A stretch of 64,000 nucleotides of DNA from Paramacrobiotus metropolitanus. Taxonomy: Eukaryota; Tardigrada; Eutardigrada; Parachela; Macrobiotidae. Each line of letters opens with the position of its first letter. Positions within the stretch are counted from its first letter, which is position 1. The notes beneath the pieces were generated by a model. That model was not told where the DNA came from. It did not search any database and saw only the letters and a list, made by a program, of their open reading frames with translations. The DNA lies in NCBI RefSeq assembly GCF_019649055.1, contig NW_026570272.1:682001-746000 (forward strand). The letters run 5' to 3'. Both the position numbers and the translations under genes were made by a program. Positions 46,989 through 59,203 of this stretch are shown piece by piece.

Positions 46989-49534
46989 ATGGCTGAGGGA
47001 TATTTTCGAGAACTGCGGGATATGCAGACAACGAGGACTTTGTGTGATATTGTTTTGACCGGCGCGGAGGATTCATCATTTGGCATTCCATGCCACCGCG
47101 TCGTTCTCAGCGCGCACAGTTCTTACTTCCGCGCGATGTTTACTACGGACATGAAAGAGTCTTCCGAACCCAACGTTCAATTTAAAAATATTTCCACAAG
47201 CACGTTGTACGAGTAAGTTGCACACGGCGTTGATGTCAGTATATACCAATGTTTGGTTCTTTGCGGGTTGCTTGTGGCTGTGTTGCGGCTGTTGCCTGTT
47301 TGGGGAACAAATAACAGGGAAAGGGTTTATGAAAGGGAATAATTTGAATGTTTTCGTTATGTTTAAAGTAGAAACTACTCTACAACCACAGCGTCAGTGT
47401 TTAACGAAGGCAAAAGAGCTACAGTACTCAAATATTTCCAGATTGATAAGCTACGCGTACACTTTGGAATTTGAGCCCAGTGCGGACAACGTTCAGCTAG
47501 TTCTAACAGCGGCCTTGTTTTTGGACATTCTGCCCGTCGCTAAAAAGTGTTGGGATTTTGTGGCGGAGCGCATGAATATCTCCAATTGTTTGATGGTGCA
47601 CTGCTTGGCCGACCAGCTTAACAATCCACCATTGGCCAGGAAGTCCAAAGCTATGGTTCTTCGCAACTTTAGCCAGATCTCAGAGAGTGCTGACTTTCTA
47701 CTCATCACCGCGGAGAAGGTGCACTGATTCGCATCACACTGAGAGTTTTGCAGCGCAGTTATATCTCCTGTTTTGCAGATGGTAGACCTGATCGGTTCGG
47801 ACGATTTGCGCGTGGAAAAGGAGGATGACGTACTGGATGCAGTGATGCGCTGGCTGGATTACGACCATGCCGGACGGAAGGCGCATGTTTCTGATGTAAT
47901 GCAGTTTGTGCGGATAGACTTCCTTAGTCTTACGCCACGGGAGAACTTGAACGGCTTTATGAACTCACCAGCTGCTGCTTTATCACTGGAGTCCAGGAGC
48001 ACTGGTGCACTGTCTAACCATCGAGCGGACGCCATCACAGTTCGATGTCGCCCCCGTGAATCGTACGGTAAATTATAAAAGTTCCCTTTTACATTGATAG
48101 TGACAAGTCGTTCACTGCTTTCGTTTTTCTGACTTCAGGCGTGCCAAAGGCAGTCATTTGCGTTGGTCAGTTGAATCCTAAAGAGAATGGAAAGAAAACT
48201 CGTATGGCGTTGATGATGTTCATACCGGCAACGTCAGTCGTGCAGCGTCTAACGTATCTGCCAGAAAATTTTGATGGGCCTGCCTTGGGGATGTTAGAGA
48301 ACGGTATCATCTTGGCATGCGGAGGACGGTCAAAGGGCCTGTCGGAGCGCCGGGTCTGGCTGTATGACACAAGCAGCAACACGTGGAACGAGCGCCAAGA
48401 AATGAGAGAGAAACGTTACGGAGCGGGCGTGGTGGCGCTTAATGGGCGTATTTATGTTGTGGGCGGTGTTGATCGTCGAGCACGAACACGGGGTCGTCGC
48501 GTGACTTCCGTCTCTTTGTCATCCGTGGAAGTGTACAACCCGACACAGAACAAATGGAAGTTGGTGGCACCTCTGCCGGTCGCGCTGCTGGATTTCGGGC
48601 TTGTGGTCTTTGATAATCGGCTGTTGTATTCGGAGGAGAAACTGCAGAATCAAAAGAGGTCCGCAGTGTCTACTGCTACGACCCTGTGGAAGATGTGTGG
48701 ACCAGGCGTACCGACATGCCGACGGAGCGACGTTCGTGTACGGCATGCGTGAGCCCCAGCGGACTAATTTACGTAATCGGTAAGGATTATGGTCCAGTGC
48801 AGTATGACTAACTAAAATCGTAATGCATTAAATGAGTTATACATGGTTGGATGCAAAGGGCAAAAGGAGATGCTTAGTTTTAACAGATGCTTCGATTTCT
48901 CGATCTGGCACGCCACATCGGAGCGGTCCGGGATGGCAGTAGCCGGCTTATGAACTTTACCTAGAATCATCAGTGACGAAACTATAAGGTTCTTCCAACG
49001 CAGTGTTGGATATTTGTCCGTACTGAATGCGTCTCGGTTGTGCACTGGTTATTGTTGTAATTTTTGTTTTGCACAGCGGACGACTGACCGCCTGCTTGCC
49101 AGTTTTTCTCCTCTTATATTTGTACATATGATGATAAACGAGATGCTATCTGCAGGTAGGTCGGCGGATGCGGCTGAAACTGGACAGTGTGTGGAGGCTT
49201 ATGATGCAGCTACCGATCAGTGGCATAAAAAGAGTGCGCAAATTTTCCGTACACGACTGACATCACGTTCGTGTAGTAACGGTATTGCGTTTTCTTTCAT
49301 ACCTTTTCAGAAAATATGATAGTAAACCGCTACTCAGCGGTCAGTGCCTGCGTCGGGGGAACGATCTATGTTGTGGGTGGAGTGGATGAACCTGAAGAAT
49401 ATGTTGAGAATACTTCCATCGAATATTATGACGAAGACACCGACACATGGACTCTCCACAGCTGCCAGATGCCGGAAGAGAGAGAACTCACGGGTTGCGC
49501 TGTGATGACCTTGAACGCCGGCAAATCACTGTGA
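46989..49534 (+). pseudogene. Kelch-like gene D (BTB-BACK-Kelch), one single-base deletion
   Basis: Exons: 46989-47212, 47442-47718, 47779-48067, 48139-48779, 49156-49233 and 49311-49534. Start is MAEGYFRELRDMQ; BTB, BACK and kelch blades (YGAGVVALNGRIYVVGGVD, YDEDTDTW) are well kept and every splice site is consensus. Exon 3 is 15 bp shorter than in B and E (289 against 304). The only damage is in exon 4: where the others encode RLFVFGGE the DNA lacks one T (CTGTTGTATTC, about 48621-48631), after which the right sequence continues one frame over to the exon end. This could be a true inactivation or a homopolymer error in the assembly; if an error, D encodes about 577 residues. Sister of copy A. 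Confidence 0.85.
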
Positions 49535-50933
49535 ATAATTGTAGCCGAAAATGGTCTTGGTGGCACTTTTGGTTAGCGGTTTGATTACTCCAGTGTCGGA
49601 GCGTTTGACGAGTTAGAGCATTTTAAAAAGCCATGGATTCGTTCTAGAATGGTGATGGTTTTAGAAAGGGATTCTTGAAATTGTTTACTGCCTGATTTCA
49701 TGAATTTCCGTGTTGGACAGGGCTTTTTTTGAGCGGTGTGCAGACAGTACAGACTTTCATTAAGTGTTTAGGAACATAGACTGTAGATTCTGCTTTGTTT
49801 TGACGTTTGCACAAATCAGCACAATCGCTGATGCTATAATTGAATTGGTCCGTGATGTACAGAGTACATAGCTCTGTTTGGAAAGTGTGGTGCAGTGTCC
49901 TTGTGGTGCGTCCTACTTCTGTTGTTCTTTGTGAAACAAACTTTGTTTACTAAAACGCGTACAAGCTTCCGAACAGTCGGGATGGTTGCAACAGTGCGCC
50001 TTTCAGTTTTGGTACCACCTGTATGCCTACCGGGACATCGTACCAAATTTGTGTACAAGCGGATCCATTCGCTTTCGAGCACCCCACAACACTTTAGAAC
50101 ATTTAAAATCCGGAAAACTGTGCTACTCGAACTCAGCGCAAAACCATCTTCAAACTCATGTCCGCTCACTGTGTACATAAGTGCAGAATTTGAAGAAGAC
50201 TATTACATTTTAAAGTAATCAGACATTTTGGTACTCTGTACACTTGATTGCGTTAAAAGTTTTGGAAATTTCCTGCTGTCATCGTTGCGCACACAAACAA
50301 GTTTCACCTCGATGTTACAAATCATTCTGCTACAAAATGTCACGAATTATTCAACATATGCAAAAACGCTTTCGGGATAACGCATTCGTAATAGTTCTCG
50401 TGCCAGATTCGTTAATATGTGCTGGGCCACTGTTGGAGTAATTTCCACAAGGCTGGATGCGCTTAATAACTGCTTATTGTTAGTGTTCAGTATAAACTGC
50501 CTATTTTACCAGTGTTCATTTGTATACTACCCAATAAAGTAACTTACTGCTTATAGACCAAAAGCGCAAATCAGAGTGACTCAGACCCAGCTGACAGACG
50601 GACAGTAGTGCAATTTACACTCTGTATGCGAATAGTGCTCCCTGCATGTACAACCGCCCACAGCGCTGAAGAAGGCGTCCGGCACCGGCACTTTCCATGA
50701 GGCGCACCGTTACGACTGTCTCTAGAATAAACTGTATCTCTCACACAGCTTAGCGTCATCCGCGCTTGTGCGCACATTAAAACTCCAGCGGTCTGCCAGT
50801 TGCTGGTCTTTGTCGCGCTGAACTACTTCGTGTTGTTTTTGAGCAGAAGGATTTCGATAACTGCGTAGTACTTATTCTGGTATTTGTGCAATTTACCCAG
50901 ATTCAGTGAAAACAAAATTAGACTTGCTCTGTC
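49535..50933. other. Flank shared with copy A, then intergenic
   Basis: 49540-49940 carries the stretches that match the region after copy A. A scrap of the dispersed GGTACC/AAATTTGTGTACA family is at about 50037-50090. No gene recognised. Confidence 0.5.
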
Positions 50934-51542
50934 ATGGCCGAAAAATTCTTTCGGGAACTACAGGATACGAAGGCCAAGGGGGCCCTGTGTGATGTTATGG
51001 TGAAAGGCGCGGAGGATTCGTCGGCTGGCATTCCCTGTCATCGTAACGTTCTCAGCGCGCACAGTCCGTATTTCCGCACGATGTTTACGAAGGGCCTCAA
51101 AGAGTCTTCCGAATCGTTCGTCCAACTAAAGAACATTTCCACGAGCACATTGAACGAGTAAGTCACTAACGGCGTTAAACTGAATGTGATCAAATGCACG
51201 ATTCTTGCGGGGTTCCTGGTGATTGTGGGCCTGGTGATTGTGATTGTAGTTGTGTTTAAGGCAAGCAAAGGGAAACGTGAAACGGTTTGAAAAAGGGAAC
51301 AATTAGACTTTATAGATCATTTCCAATCATAACATTAATTTTTGACGAAGGCAATATATAATAATTGGTTACTCTGTGCAACAATTTCAGGCTAATCAAT
51401 TATGCCTACACGCTGGAAATCCGGATCGATGCGGATAATGTTCAGCCGATTCTAACAGCGGCCCTGTTTCTGGACATTGGACCCGTTGCTGATTTGTGCT
51501 GGGATTTTATGGAAAGTCACATGGATATCTCCAGTTGCTTAA

Positions 51543-53671
51543 GGCCATGGCTAGTTTGGCTTGGCAGGGTGTAAAAGGTGGCAGTGGCACCTGCCACTGG
51601 CAATTGCCACTGGCACTGGCAGCGTAGTGGCAAGCGGTAAAACATGGCAACTGGCAACCGCTAATATACTATACTATGTTTTATAGTAACTAAAGAAATT
51701 ATAAAACTGCAATCATCAGAAAACTAAAAATACCGTTTTTATTTTCAACTTCAGCTCATTACTAGATCTTCATGGACATCTTCTGCGTCTGATGTGATAG
51801 AATTACAAAATCGTCATCGTAGAATCCGTACTACAAAATCGCAGTTACAAAACGAACTGCTTATGTTCGTAAAAAAAGTATTTGTAATCTATGATACCCA
51901 GATTCGAAAATAAGACAATTCAAAACTCTGTGGTCTGGGATATAACAAAATCAGCCTCAACCGTACCATTGTTTTGGTAGCCGAGTTCCGGGCACAGATT
52001 TTACGACGAGAAAACACTCTACGACTTACCATGTCTGCCCGGGAAATGAACACTTTGCCACATACAAAACTGAACCTAAATGCAATTTTTGCATTTCAAT
52101 TTTGAATACTTTCATTAGCCGATATCGATATGTTACAGTTTGCACCCGTCTAATTTTCGAACCATAGCTCACGTCACATCAGAAATTTATATCTAAGAAA
52201 TAAATCCTAAGACATCTAAGAAATCAACGAAACCTAAATAACCTAAGAAATACCAACAAGCTCAAGAAGTGACCATGCAGTTTACCGATGAAACGGTGGC
52301 TACACAGAGAAGGAAAACTTTAAATTAACATACGGAATAAGTGCATCTGCCACGTGAACAGAAGCCATGTGTGGCAGATGCAGTTAGGTGAGTCGGTGCA
52401 TTTGCCACAATTTATACCCCACTTTTTGTAATAACTTAGAACATTGTACGGTGTTGCAGCGCTCACTGTGTTGATGGACACAGTAAAGGTCTTACGCCGG
52501 GGTATGCAAAAATAAGCGGTATCACTGCCTTTGAAATTTGTTTCTTTCTAAACTGAATTTTCTTGGTCGCACAACCATTTCTAGCTGTTTTTGCATTTCT
52601 GAAAATTGCCATGTTTTACCGCTTGCCAGTCGCGAAATGGCGCATGCCATTGCCGGTGGCAACTGCGTGGCAGGTGCCACTGCCACCTTTTACACCCTGC
52701 CGTTTGGCTTTATTCAGATGAAGAAGGTCGGTTTTTTAAGTTTTTTGAAATCGTATTTTCTTTTTTGATACTTTGTTATATCCAGTTTAAATTGAGAAAA
52801 ATTCACAACTTAAAACCGGAAACACACAGTTTAAACACACAGTTTGGCTTTAAACACACAGTTTAAAATGTGAACTGAATAAATCACGCTAAAAAATTAA
52901 CTAGTCTTCAGGCAACCATACAGAATTTTAGATAGTCCACCCAGAAAATCGTAAACGTAGACCTCCTGCACCTTGCGAGGGCTTTTTTTGAAAAAAATTT
53001 TTTAAACTTCACAAACTTAAAAAAACACATTTAGGGTTTCGATTTTCGTAAATAACTTGAGTTAAAACAATTTTTTTCAAAATCGCTCTCGCAATTATAC
53101 TTCTAAGGTATTTCCACACCCAGTGCATCAAGTTTAAAAATTATGTTAGATCGCCTGAATTAGGAGTTAGTTTTCAAACTTTATCTGGTGCAATTTGAAC
53201 GGTAGTCTTCGAAAGTTCATGCAAGTTTATATCACTCATGGGCATGTTGAATGTTTCAGCCCACCACACATATCAAACCATAGTGACTATCCAGACAGCC
53301 ATTGCCCGCTTCTTACCACACTTGAGTGTGATCAAAATCTATTGTCTTTCGGTGTTTGCTTTGATTCCGCTGACCAGTGCTCCGTTTTATGGCTGGCAGT
53401 AGAACAAAAGATGCGTATCCCGATTCTGTGCTCTCCATTGATTTCATCGCAGGTGCGCTAACTTGCATATGCGTTCGTAATGGTGAGCCGGGCCAGTCAC
53501 TGCTAGCATCGTTACTCAGTTTAGGCAGCTAACTTAAAAAATTTATATTTCATAACCCTGGAATTTTATCAGTTCAATGTTTTTACCATCGGATAGAGCA
53601 GTCTTCAATCTGTAAAGCGCCTTACTTCTGCAAAATGGCCTGTTATGAATAAAGCCGAACTAGCCATGGCC
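51543..53671. mobile_element. TTAA-flanked DNA transposon inserted in Kelch E exon 2
   Basis: TTAA occurs on both sides (51539-51542 and 53672-53675). The ends are inverted repeats starting GGCCATGGCTAGTT; once the inner element is set aside, they match for 26 bp with one mismatch (left 51543-51562 continued at 52711-52716; right 53646-53671). Without the inner insertion the element is about 981 bp. No transposase is recognisable; the frame at 53195-53461 has no domain. TTAA duplication is the hallmark of piggyBac-type transposition, so this is most likely a non-autonomous piggyBac-like element, although the terminal GGCC is not the usual CCC. Confidence 0.85.
51563..52701. mobile_element. 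Inner DNA transposon nested in the TTAA element
   Basis: This 1,139-bp element starts GGCAGGGTGTAAAAGGTGGC and ends with its mirror; the terminal inverted repeats are identical for 35 bp and continue imperfectly with TGGCA-rich sequence. It is flanked by a 9-bp duplication GTTTGGCTT (51554-51562 and 52702-52710), which falls within the left terminal repeat of the outer element. Nine-base duplications are typical of Mutator-like elements; the family is otherwise not recognisable. No protein is encoded. Confidence 0.85.
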
Positions 53672-54209
53672 TTAATGATTCAGTGCTTGGCCGATCGACA
53701 TAATAATCTAACCTTGGCCGCGAAAGCCAAAACCATGGTTATTCGTAGTTTTCATCAAATTTCAAAGTGTCCTGACTTTCTGCTTATCGATGCAGACAAG
53801 GTGTGCAGCAGTTTTCACTGATTCGCAGCAAATCAAGAATTACAGTACAGTGACATCTCTTGCTTTTTACTCTGTAGATTGCTGATCTGATTACGTCGGA
53901 TGATCTGCGCGTGGACAAAGAGGATGACGTGCTGGATGCGGTCCTGCGCTGGCTGGACCACGATCAAGCCGGACGGAAGGCTTCCCTCTCCGATCTGCTG
54001 CAGTTTGTGCGAGTTGTCTTTTTGGGGCCGGTCTCCTTGGAGAAGTATTTCTTGGCGCTCTTCAATGGCCTTATCAACTCAGCGACTCCCCCTTTGCCAC
54101 TGCCATCCGGGATTGTTAGCGTTCTACCCAACCGTCAAGCAGAGCCCGTCATGTCTCGTTCTCGACCGCGGGAATCGTATGGTAAGACTAAGGCTCTTCT
54201 GCCGCATTT

Positions 54210-54990
54210 TTCTACCGTGCGTCAAAATAGCCTTTTGCTATTTTGCCGCACACTGCGTTTAAACAGATTTTTGCTATTTTGCCGCACTATGCCGTGACTA
54301 TGGTCCTAGCTAATTTGCCACCGTAAAGGTACGTTTATCTAGAACCATATTTTGTACTTAATTTGAGTTATTGCCGGAAACCGACTTATCTCGCTGGAAT
54401 TCTTGGGAAGGAAGCACATTCTTGGGAAGGTTCTTTTACAACTGGGACAAAATATTGCGCATGGATCTAGCCGAGAATGGACGGCTTCACTGAGTGTCTA
54501 TTCGCAAAGGATACTTTGACAGCCATTTCTATTCGGTTTCAAATTGGCGCCAAAAAGCCCATTCAATGAAAGGTGAACAGACCACAAAAACCTTTTTTTT
54601 CAGCTGTTATAAGCGGCAATGTATAACATGTCGGTGCAACATGGTTACCATGCGTGTGAATCCGACATGGTCATCTCCTGCTTGACATATGGTCGCTAAA
54701 ATTAAAAAAAAATATTTTCTCTAATTGAATTTTGGAGTCCCAGACTGCCAATTTTCAAAACTATAGTTTCATCCCTTCTAGTACCCGGTTTTCCTGGATT
54801 AAAACTACTACAGTTTAAACCACTACTACAGCTTAAACTACAGTTTAATTTCAACCGGAAACTGCCGCAAAATAGTTACAGGCTATTTTGCCTGCCATAC
54901 TGCGGCAAAACAGCTAAAGGCTATTGTAACGCAGTGTGCGACAAAATAGTCACAGGCTATTTTACCGACCATAGTGCGGTAAAATAGCCA
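54210..54990. mobile_element. Foldback-like element in Kelch E intron 3
   Basis: AAAATAGCC and TTTTGCCGCAC motifs are repeated at 54222-54290 and appear inverted at 54875-54985, where GCAGTGTGCGACAAAATAG mirrors the left side. Between them lies the second copy of the 43995 repeat (54615-54785). The shape is that of a foldback element carrying another repeat, but no target duplication was fixed. Confidence 0.5.
54615..54785 (+). repeat. Dispersed repeat, partner of 43995-44165
   Basis: Shares the same ordered blocks with the copy at 43995 (CAACATGGTT, GGTCATCTCCTGCTTGACAT, GGTCGCTAAAAT, CCCTTCTAGT). Intronic in gene E. Confidence 0.7.
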
Positions 54991-57301
54991 CTTCGTTTTC
55001 TTTTGCTTTGAGTGATTAAGTAGACGCAGGAAGCTGATAATATATTTTGACGGACTCTTAAGTAGGAAGTGTAATTTTATTAGAGCAAGCCAGTCAAGAC
55101 GGACTACAGAGTAATTAGTTTAGATGAAAGAAACCGCATACGAAGTTAGGAATTACTGCGCAGGGTAGTAAGTAGGAGTAGGAAGCAGAAACTTCCGCTG
55201 ACCATTCGAGGTCAGAATGTCAGTTGACTGACTGGCATACTGTGATGGCATTGTAGGAAAAGTAAGAAAATTTGCATATTCGTACTGTATCTAGGGGAAG
55301 AGCCATAACAGTTTCGAAAATATGAAAGCCGCTTTGCGTATTGCGCTACACAATACATAGTACAAAACGAAGAAGAAGCTAAACTCGGCGAATTCCAGAT
55401 TTTAAAATAGCAGATTCCTTGGCTTTCGTAGATTTTTAAAAGTGCTTAGGTTTCCCGTAACTTTTAATGCCGGAAAATAGTCGATGGCTACTCTGAAAAT
55501 TGCGGTAGATTAGTACAGAGCTGTTTGGCGCATGGAGCAGCCAGATCCAATGAGGCTGAAGAGCAGAAGGCTACTATTTCGACCACCGGAGAATACTGCG
55601 GCAAAAGAGGGTTAGCCTTGTTTTGGGGTTGATAGGTTTATGGAATGTACGTTGGTGAGCCGGCTTTGGGAAGTGGGGAATGCACTGACGTGGACGTCTT
55701 CATACCATCAGTTTCCAGTGTCATGAGCATTTCAAGTTTGCCAGACAACATTAAAGGGGCCGGCTTGGCAGTGCTGGAAAACGGCTCGTTGTTTGCACGT
55801 GGCGGTCATTCGCCGACTGCCCAGTCCGAGGATCGAGTCTGGCGATACGATAGCGTTCGCAATGCTTGGACCGAAGTCGAACCGATGATAAACCGGCGTA
55901 GTAAAATGGGCGTGGCGGCGCTGAATGGTCGCATCTACGCCGCTGGAGGAACGAATTCGCATGATCGGGTTTTGTCATCGATGGAGTCGTACGATCCAGA
56001 GTATGATCGTTGGCAATCCGTGGCGCATCTGCCGGTGGCACTGACGGCATTTGCCATGGTAGCGTTTAACAGTCGGCTGTTCGTGTTCGGTGGTGTGAAT
56101 TCAAGTTGGCAAGCGGTTAACAGCACTTACTCCTACGATCCGGCAACGAATACATGTGGGTAAAGTTGGTGGACATGCCGACGTTTCGATTCCGCTGCTC
56201 TGCTTGCGTGGGTCTCAGTGGACTGATATACGTGATCGGTAAGGAATGAGTATGGTACGAGGTAGTTGTCCTGTTATCAGAAGGTTGGCATCTTCTGAAA
56301 AGCAGACCTGCTCTATCCGTCCAAAGCTAATTTTCCACAGCCGATGTAAGTGGATTTGCTTTTGAAGATATGTGTCTAAGCATAGGTCAAATTCTAAGCG
56401 AATCTAGCTTTGGTATGGTTGCTCAGCCGCACGAGTTGGCTGACACGCACTGGCCATGTAAAGCCACCTCGCGGGACTCGCGATTTATCGTAACTCGATT
56501 CGCCTCTTCTATGAGGCCCACGCTAATAATCCTCATAAAGTTCATCTAATGACAGTGGGCTATAGCGTATTTACTGAACATATAGGTGGATCGCACACGG
56601 AACACTGCGTGGAGGCCTACGATCCCGTTGCCAGTCAGTGGCAGAAAAAACGTATGTGCGCTACTCATAGTTTTATATGTTGTACATGCACGTATTTGTA
56701 CATGTAAAATACATACGTCCTTCGCACTTCAAACATTTTGGCTGTACGGCTTCACGAATCGGACACTCAGTTGCATATACCTGCTGTAAGGGAATAATTC
56801 AGCCATCTTTCCATCGGTCGCGCAGTCGGTTATACCGGATCTGAGAGACGCTCTAGCTTCTCTTTACGAGATAGCTATCCGCACATACCTACCGCTGAGC
56901 GCTCGGTTCGTGAAGTCATTTAGCGAAACGTCACAAGTGCGAAGGATGTTTAAGTTGGTTAACTAATAACTAGGACTTGTACTTCGACAAGACCTTCAAC
57001 ATGTACTTGTGTTTGTACCTATTGAAGTGGTACTTGTTGGTTATTACCAAGCTTTACTGCAAGTTGCCCTGCGCTCGTTCTTATTCGTGTTGATTCAGAA
57101 AACGCAATCGGACATCGGGATTGGGCTGTTAGCGCGTGTGTGGACGGAAAGATTTTTGTCATGGGCGGAATGGACAAATCGATCGAATATTACAGCGAAG
57201 ACATAGACACATGGACTCTGCACAGCTGCAAGATGCCGGAAGCGAAGCGTCTCTCTGGCTGCGCTGTGATGACAATGAAGCCGGGTAGACTATTTATCTA
57301 A

Positions 57302-59203
57302 AAAATACTGTTTAGTTAATGTTTTGACTTAACAGGAGATTAGGTATGTGCTGTATTGTAGGTATGAATTCAAATATGGAAATGGAGAAGTGACAGTGTA
57401 TGAACAGCACGGTTCCCTTCAAACCAATAAGATTAATGTGGTATTTGTTTGATGATTCCTGGAGCCCAGTTTCGTATTCAGTTTTTGTTCCAGCGGCTGT
57501 CGAGTGTCAGATTTTTTTTGACTGGTTGCTATTTTTTATTTTTCAGCATTATTTTTTAGATAGGATAGAAATAGATTAAAGTTCAATTATCACTAAGCTC
57601 ACTAACGATTCAGTTTGGATACTTCGGTTGATTGGGTGTGAGTCTCGCGTGCGCTGCGCATTGTTCGTATGGGTCTGTAATGACTGCGTATTGTGAAGTG
57701 CTTGATGGTACAGTGTTGTTTCAGAAATACAGCTTGTAAAGTAGGTATGTGCTAGTGATCACTTCGACTTCTCATTTATTTCAGAATTCAGCGTGTTTGA
57801 ATTTTTTTAAACGTCCCTAAATATATTCTGTTTGGTTAGAATGTCGAGTGTCTAATTAAACCGTATCAGTTCGAAAAAGAGATTGCATAAAAAAATTTAC
57901 TAAATAACAGTCTTAGGTATCAACGAAAGTGATACTTTTCTTGCCACTTGAACCAGAACACGAGAACTGTTAAAAGACCAAAGTGCAGGTTTTTATTGTC
58001 CGAGGGCCCTTTCATAAGTTTTCGCCTTTGATACGAACCAAAATTAATAAAATTATGATCTGATTTTTCAAAAACTGTAGCATTCATAACTAGATCATAG
58101 GGCAATGGCCGAGGTGATACCTCCCACGGCTGGCGACTGGCATCTGTTCGTGCAAAGGCACCCGGGCTCAAAATGCTTCGCGTCAATAATGAGTTAACAT
58201 TTTACCGACCGCGGATTTTCCTTACATATTTCAAGAAATTGCTAGAAAAGAACACTGGAGTTTTATTTCTTGGCGAATTATTTATTCTTTTCCTTGATTC
58301 ATTGCCATCACGTTCTAACGTTTGTGGACTGGTTAAGCTATTTCGAGCTGGGCAATCTTCTGTGACGTAGACCAGGGAATTGAGGAACCATACTTTAATG
58401 TTTACATCTAGACAACGTCTCTTCTAAAACAGCCACGAACAATAATAATCTCGTTGAACCATGAAAGCAATAGCAGAGGGACTAAACATTTAGGAAGCAA
58501 TGGTTTCAAGGAATCGCTGCAGCTCCTCGCAGATAAGCTTGGAGAAGATTGACTTTGACACGGTATAGCCTCCGCACGGGGCAACCCCAAGATAGCTCGC
58601 ACCTACACTTTTCGTCCTATCTCTCATTTGTTTTGCAACATCACGCAAGAATATCTTGACGCAGCCATTTTATCCACATAGCCTAACCTTCTACTAGTTC
58701 AAAATAATTTTCACTTTAAATGCAATATGAGATGTCTAAGAGCAAAAAGCATAAAAAGAAGAGAAACAGAATTTTTATGGCTCGATCTCCTCTTTACCGC
58801 GTCATTTTTCTTTGAATTCGTTTCAAGAATTGGGGAGCAGATGCCTGCAGAGCAGACAGAGTAGAGAAGTAGATTTTATGGATTCGAAAAAGTAAATTTG
58901 ATTTAGTTCAAAACCGTGCAGCAAAGACTAAAACTTATGAAAGGGCCCTCGTAACTGATTAGCTGACTGAAAATGACTAGAAATAATAGAATGACTTTGG
59001 TGGACTGAGGCGCTCTTTAAATGTATGGATCGCGATCGCATACGATAAACGGTAATTCATCGATATCACATAATCATTATTACGACGCAATATGTAGTGA
59101 GTAATCATGAGCTCAATATTATCTCCTTGTTCATGGCAGGTAATCTTGACGGACACCTGGCGGAAACGTGTATAAGTCGTCGTGACATTTCTTTCGCTGT
59201 TGG
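57302..59203. other. Intergenic, no gene recognised
   Basis: AT-rich. A GAGGGCCCTTTCATAAGTTTT stretch near 58000 recurs inverted near 58937 (ACTTATGAAAGGGCCCTC), so 58000-58955 may be bounded by short inverted repeats. Open frames are short and domain-free. Confidence 0.4.

Larger units (their letters stand above)
50934..57301 (+). pseudogene. Kelch-like gene E (BTB-BACK-Kelch), split by transposons
   Basis: Exons: 50934-51157 (BTB, start MAEKFFRELQDTK), exon 2 in two parts (51391-51542 and 53676-53800), 53878-54181, about 55636-56238, 56586-56651 and 57099-57301. Exon 2 is interrupted inside a Leu codon by a TTAA-flanked element; counted with one TTAA the two parts sum to 277 bp, exactly the length in the other four copies. 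Exon 4 has lost 8 bp near its start relative to C (frame change) and carries a 2-bp duplication near 56155 (ACATGTGGG). Exons 1, 3, 5 and 6 are open with normal splice sites. Intron 3 (54182-55635) is swollen by repeats. The gene is dead as read. Confidence 0.85.

Noticed and set aside
47218-47440. Extension of Kelch D exon 2 upstream to an earlier ATG (47218)
   Set aside because: This is intron 1; the paralogs splice at the equivalent of 47442 and the consensus donor at 47213 is intact.
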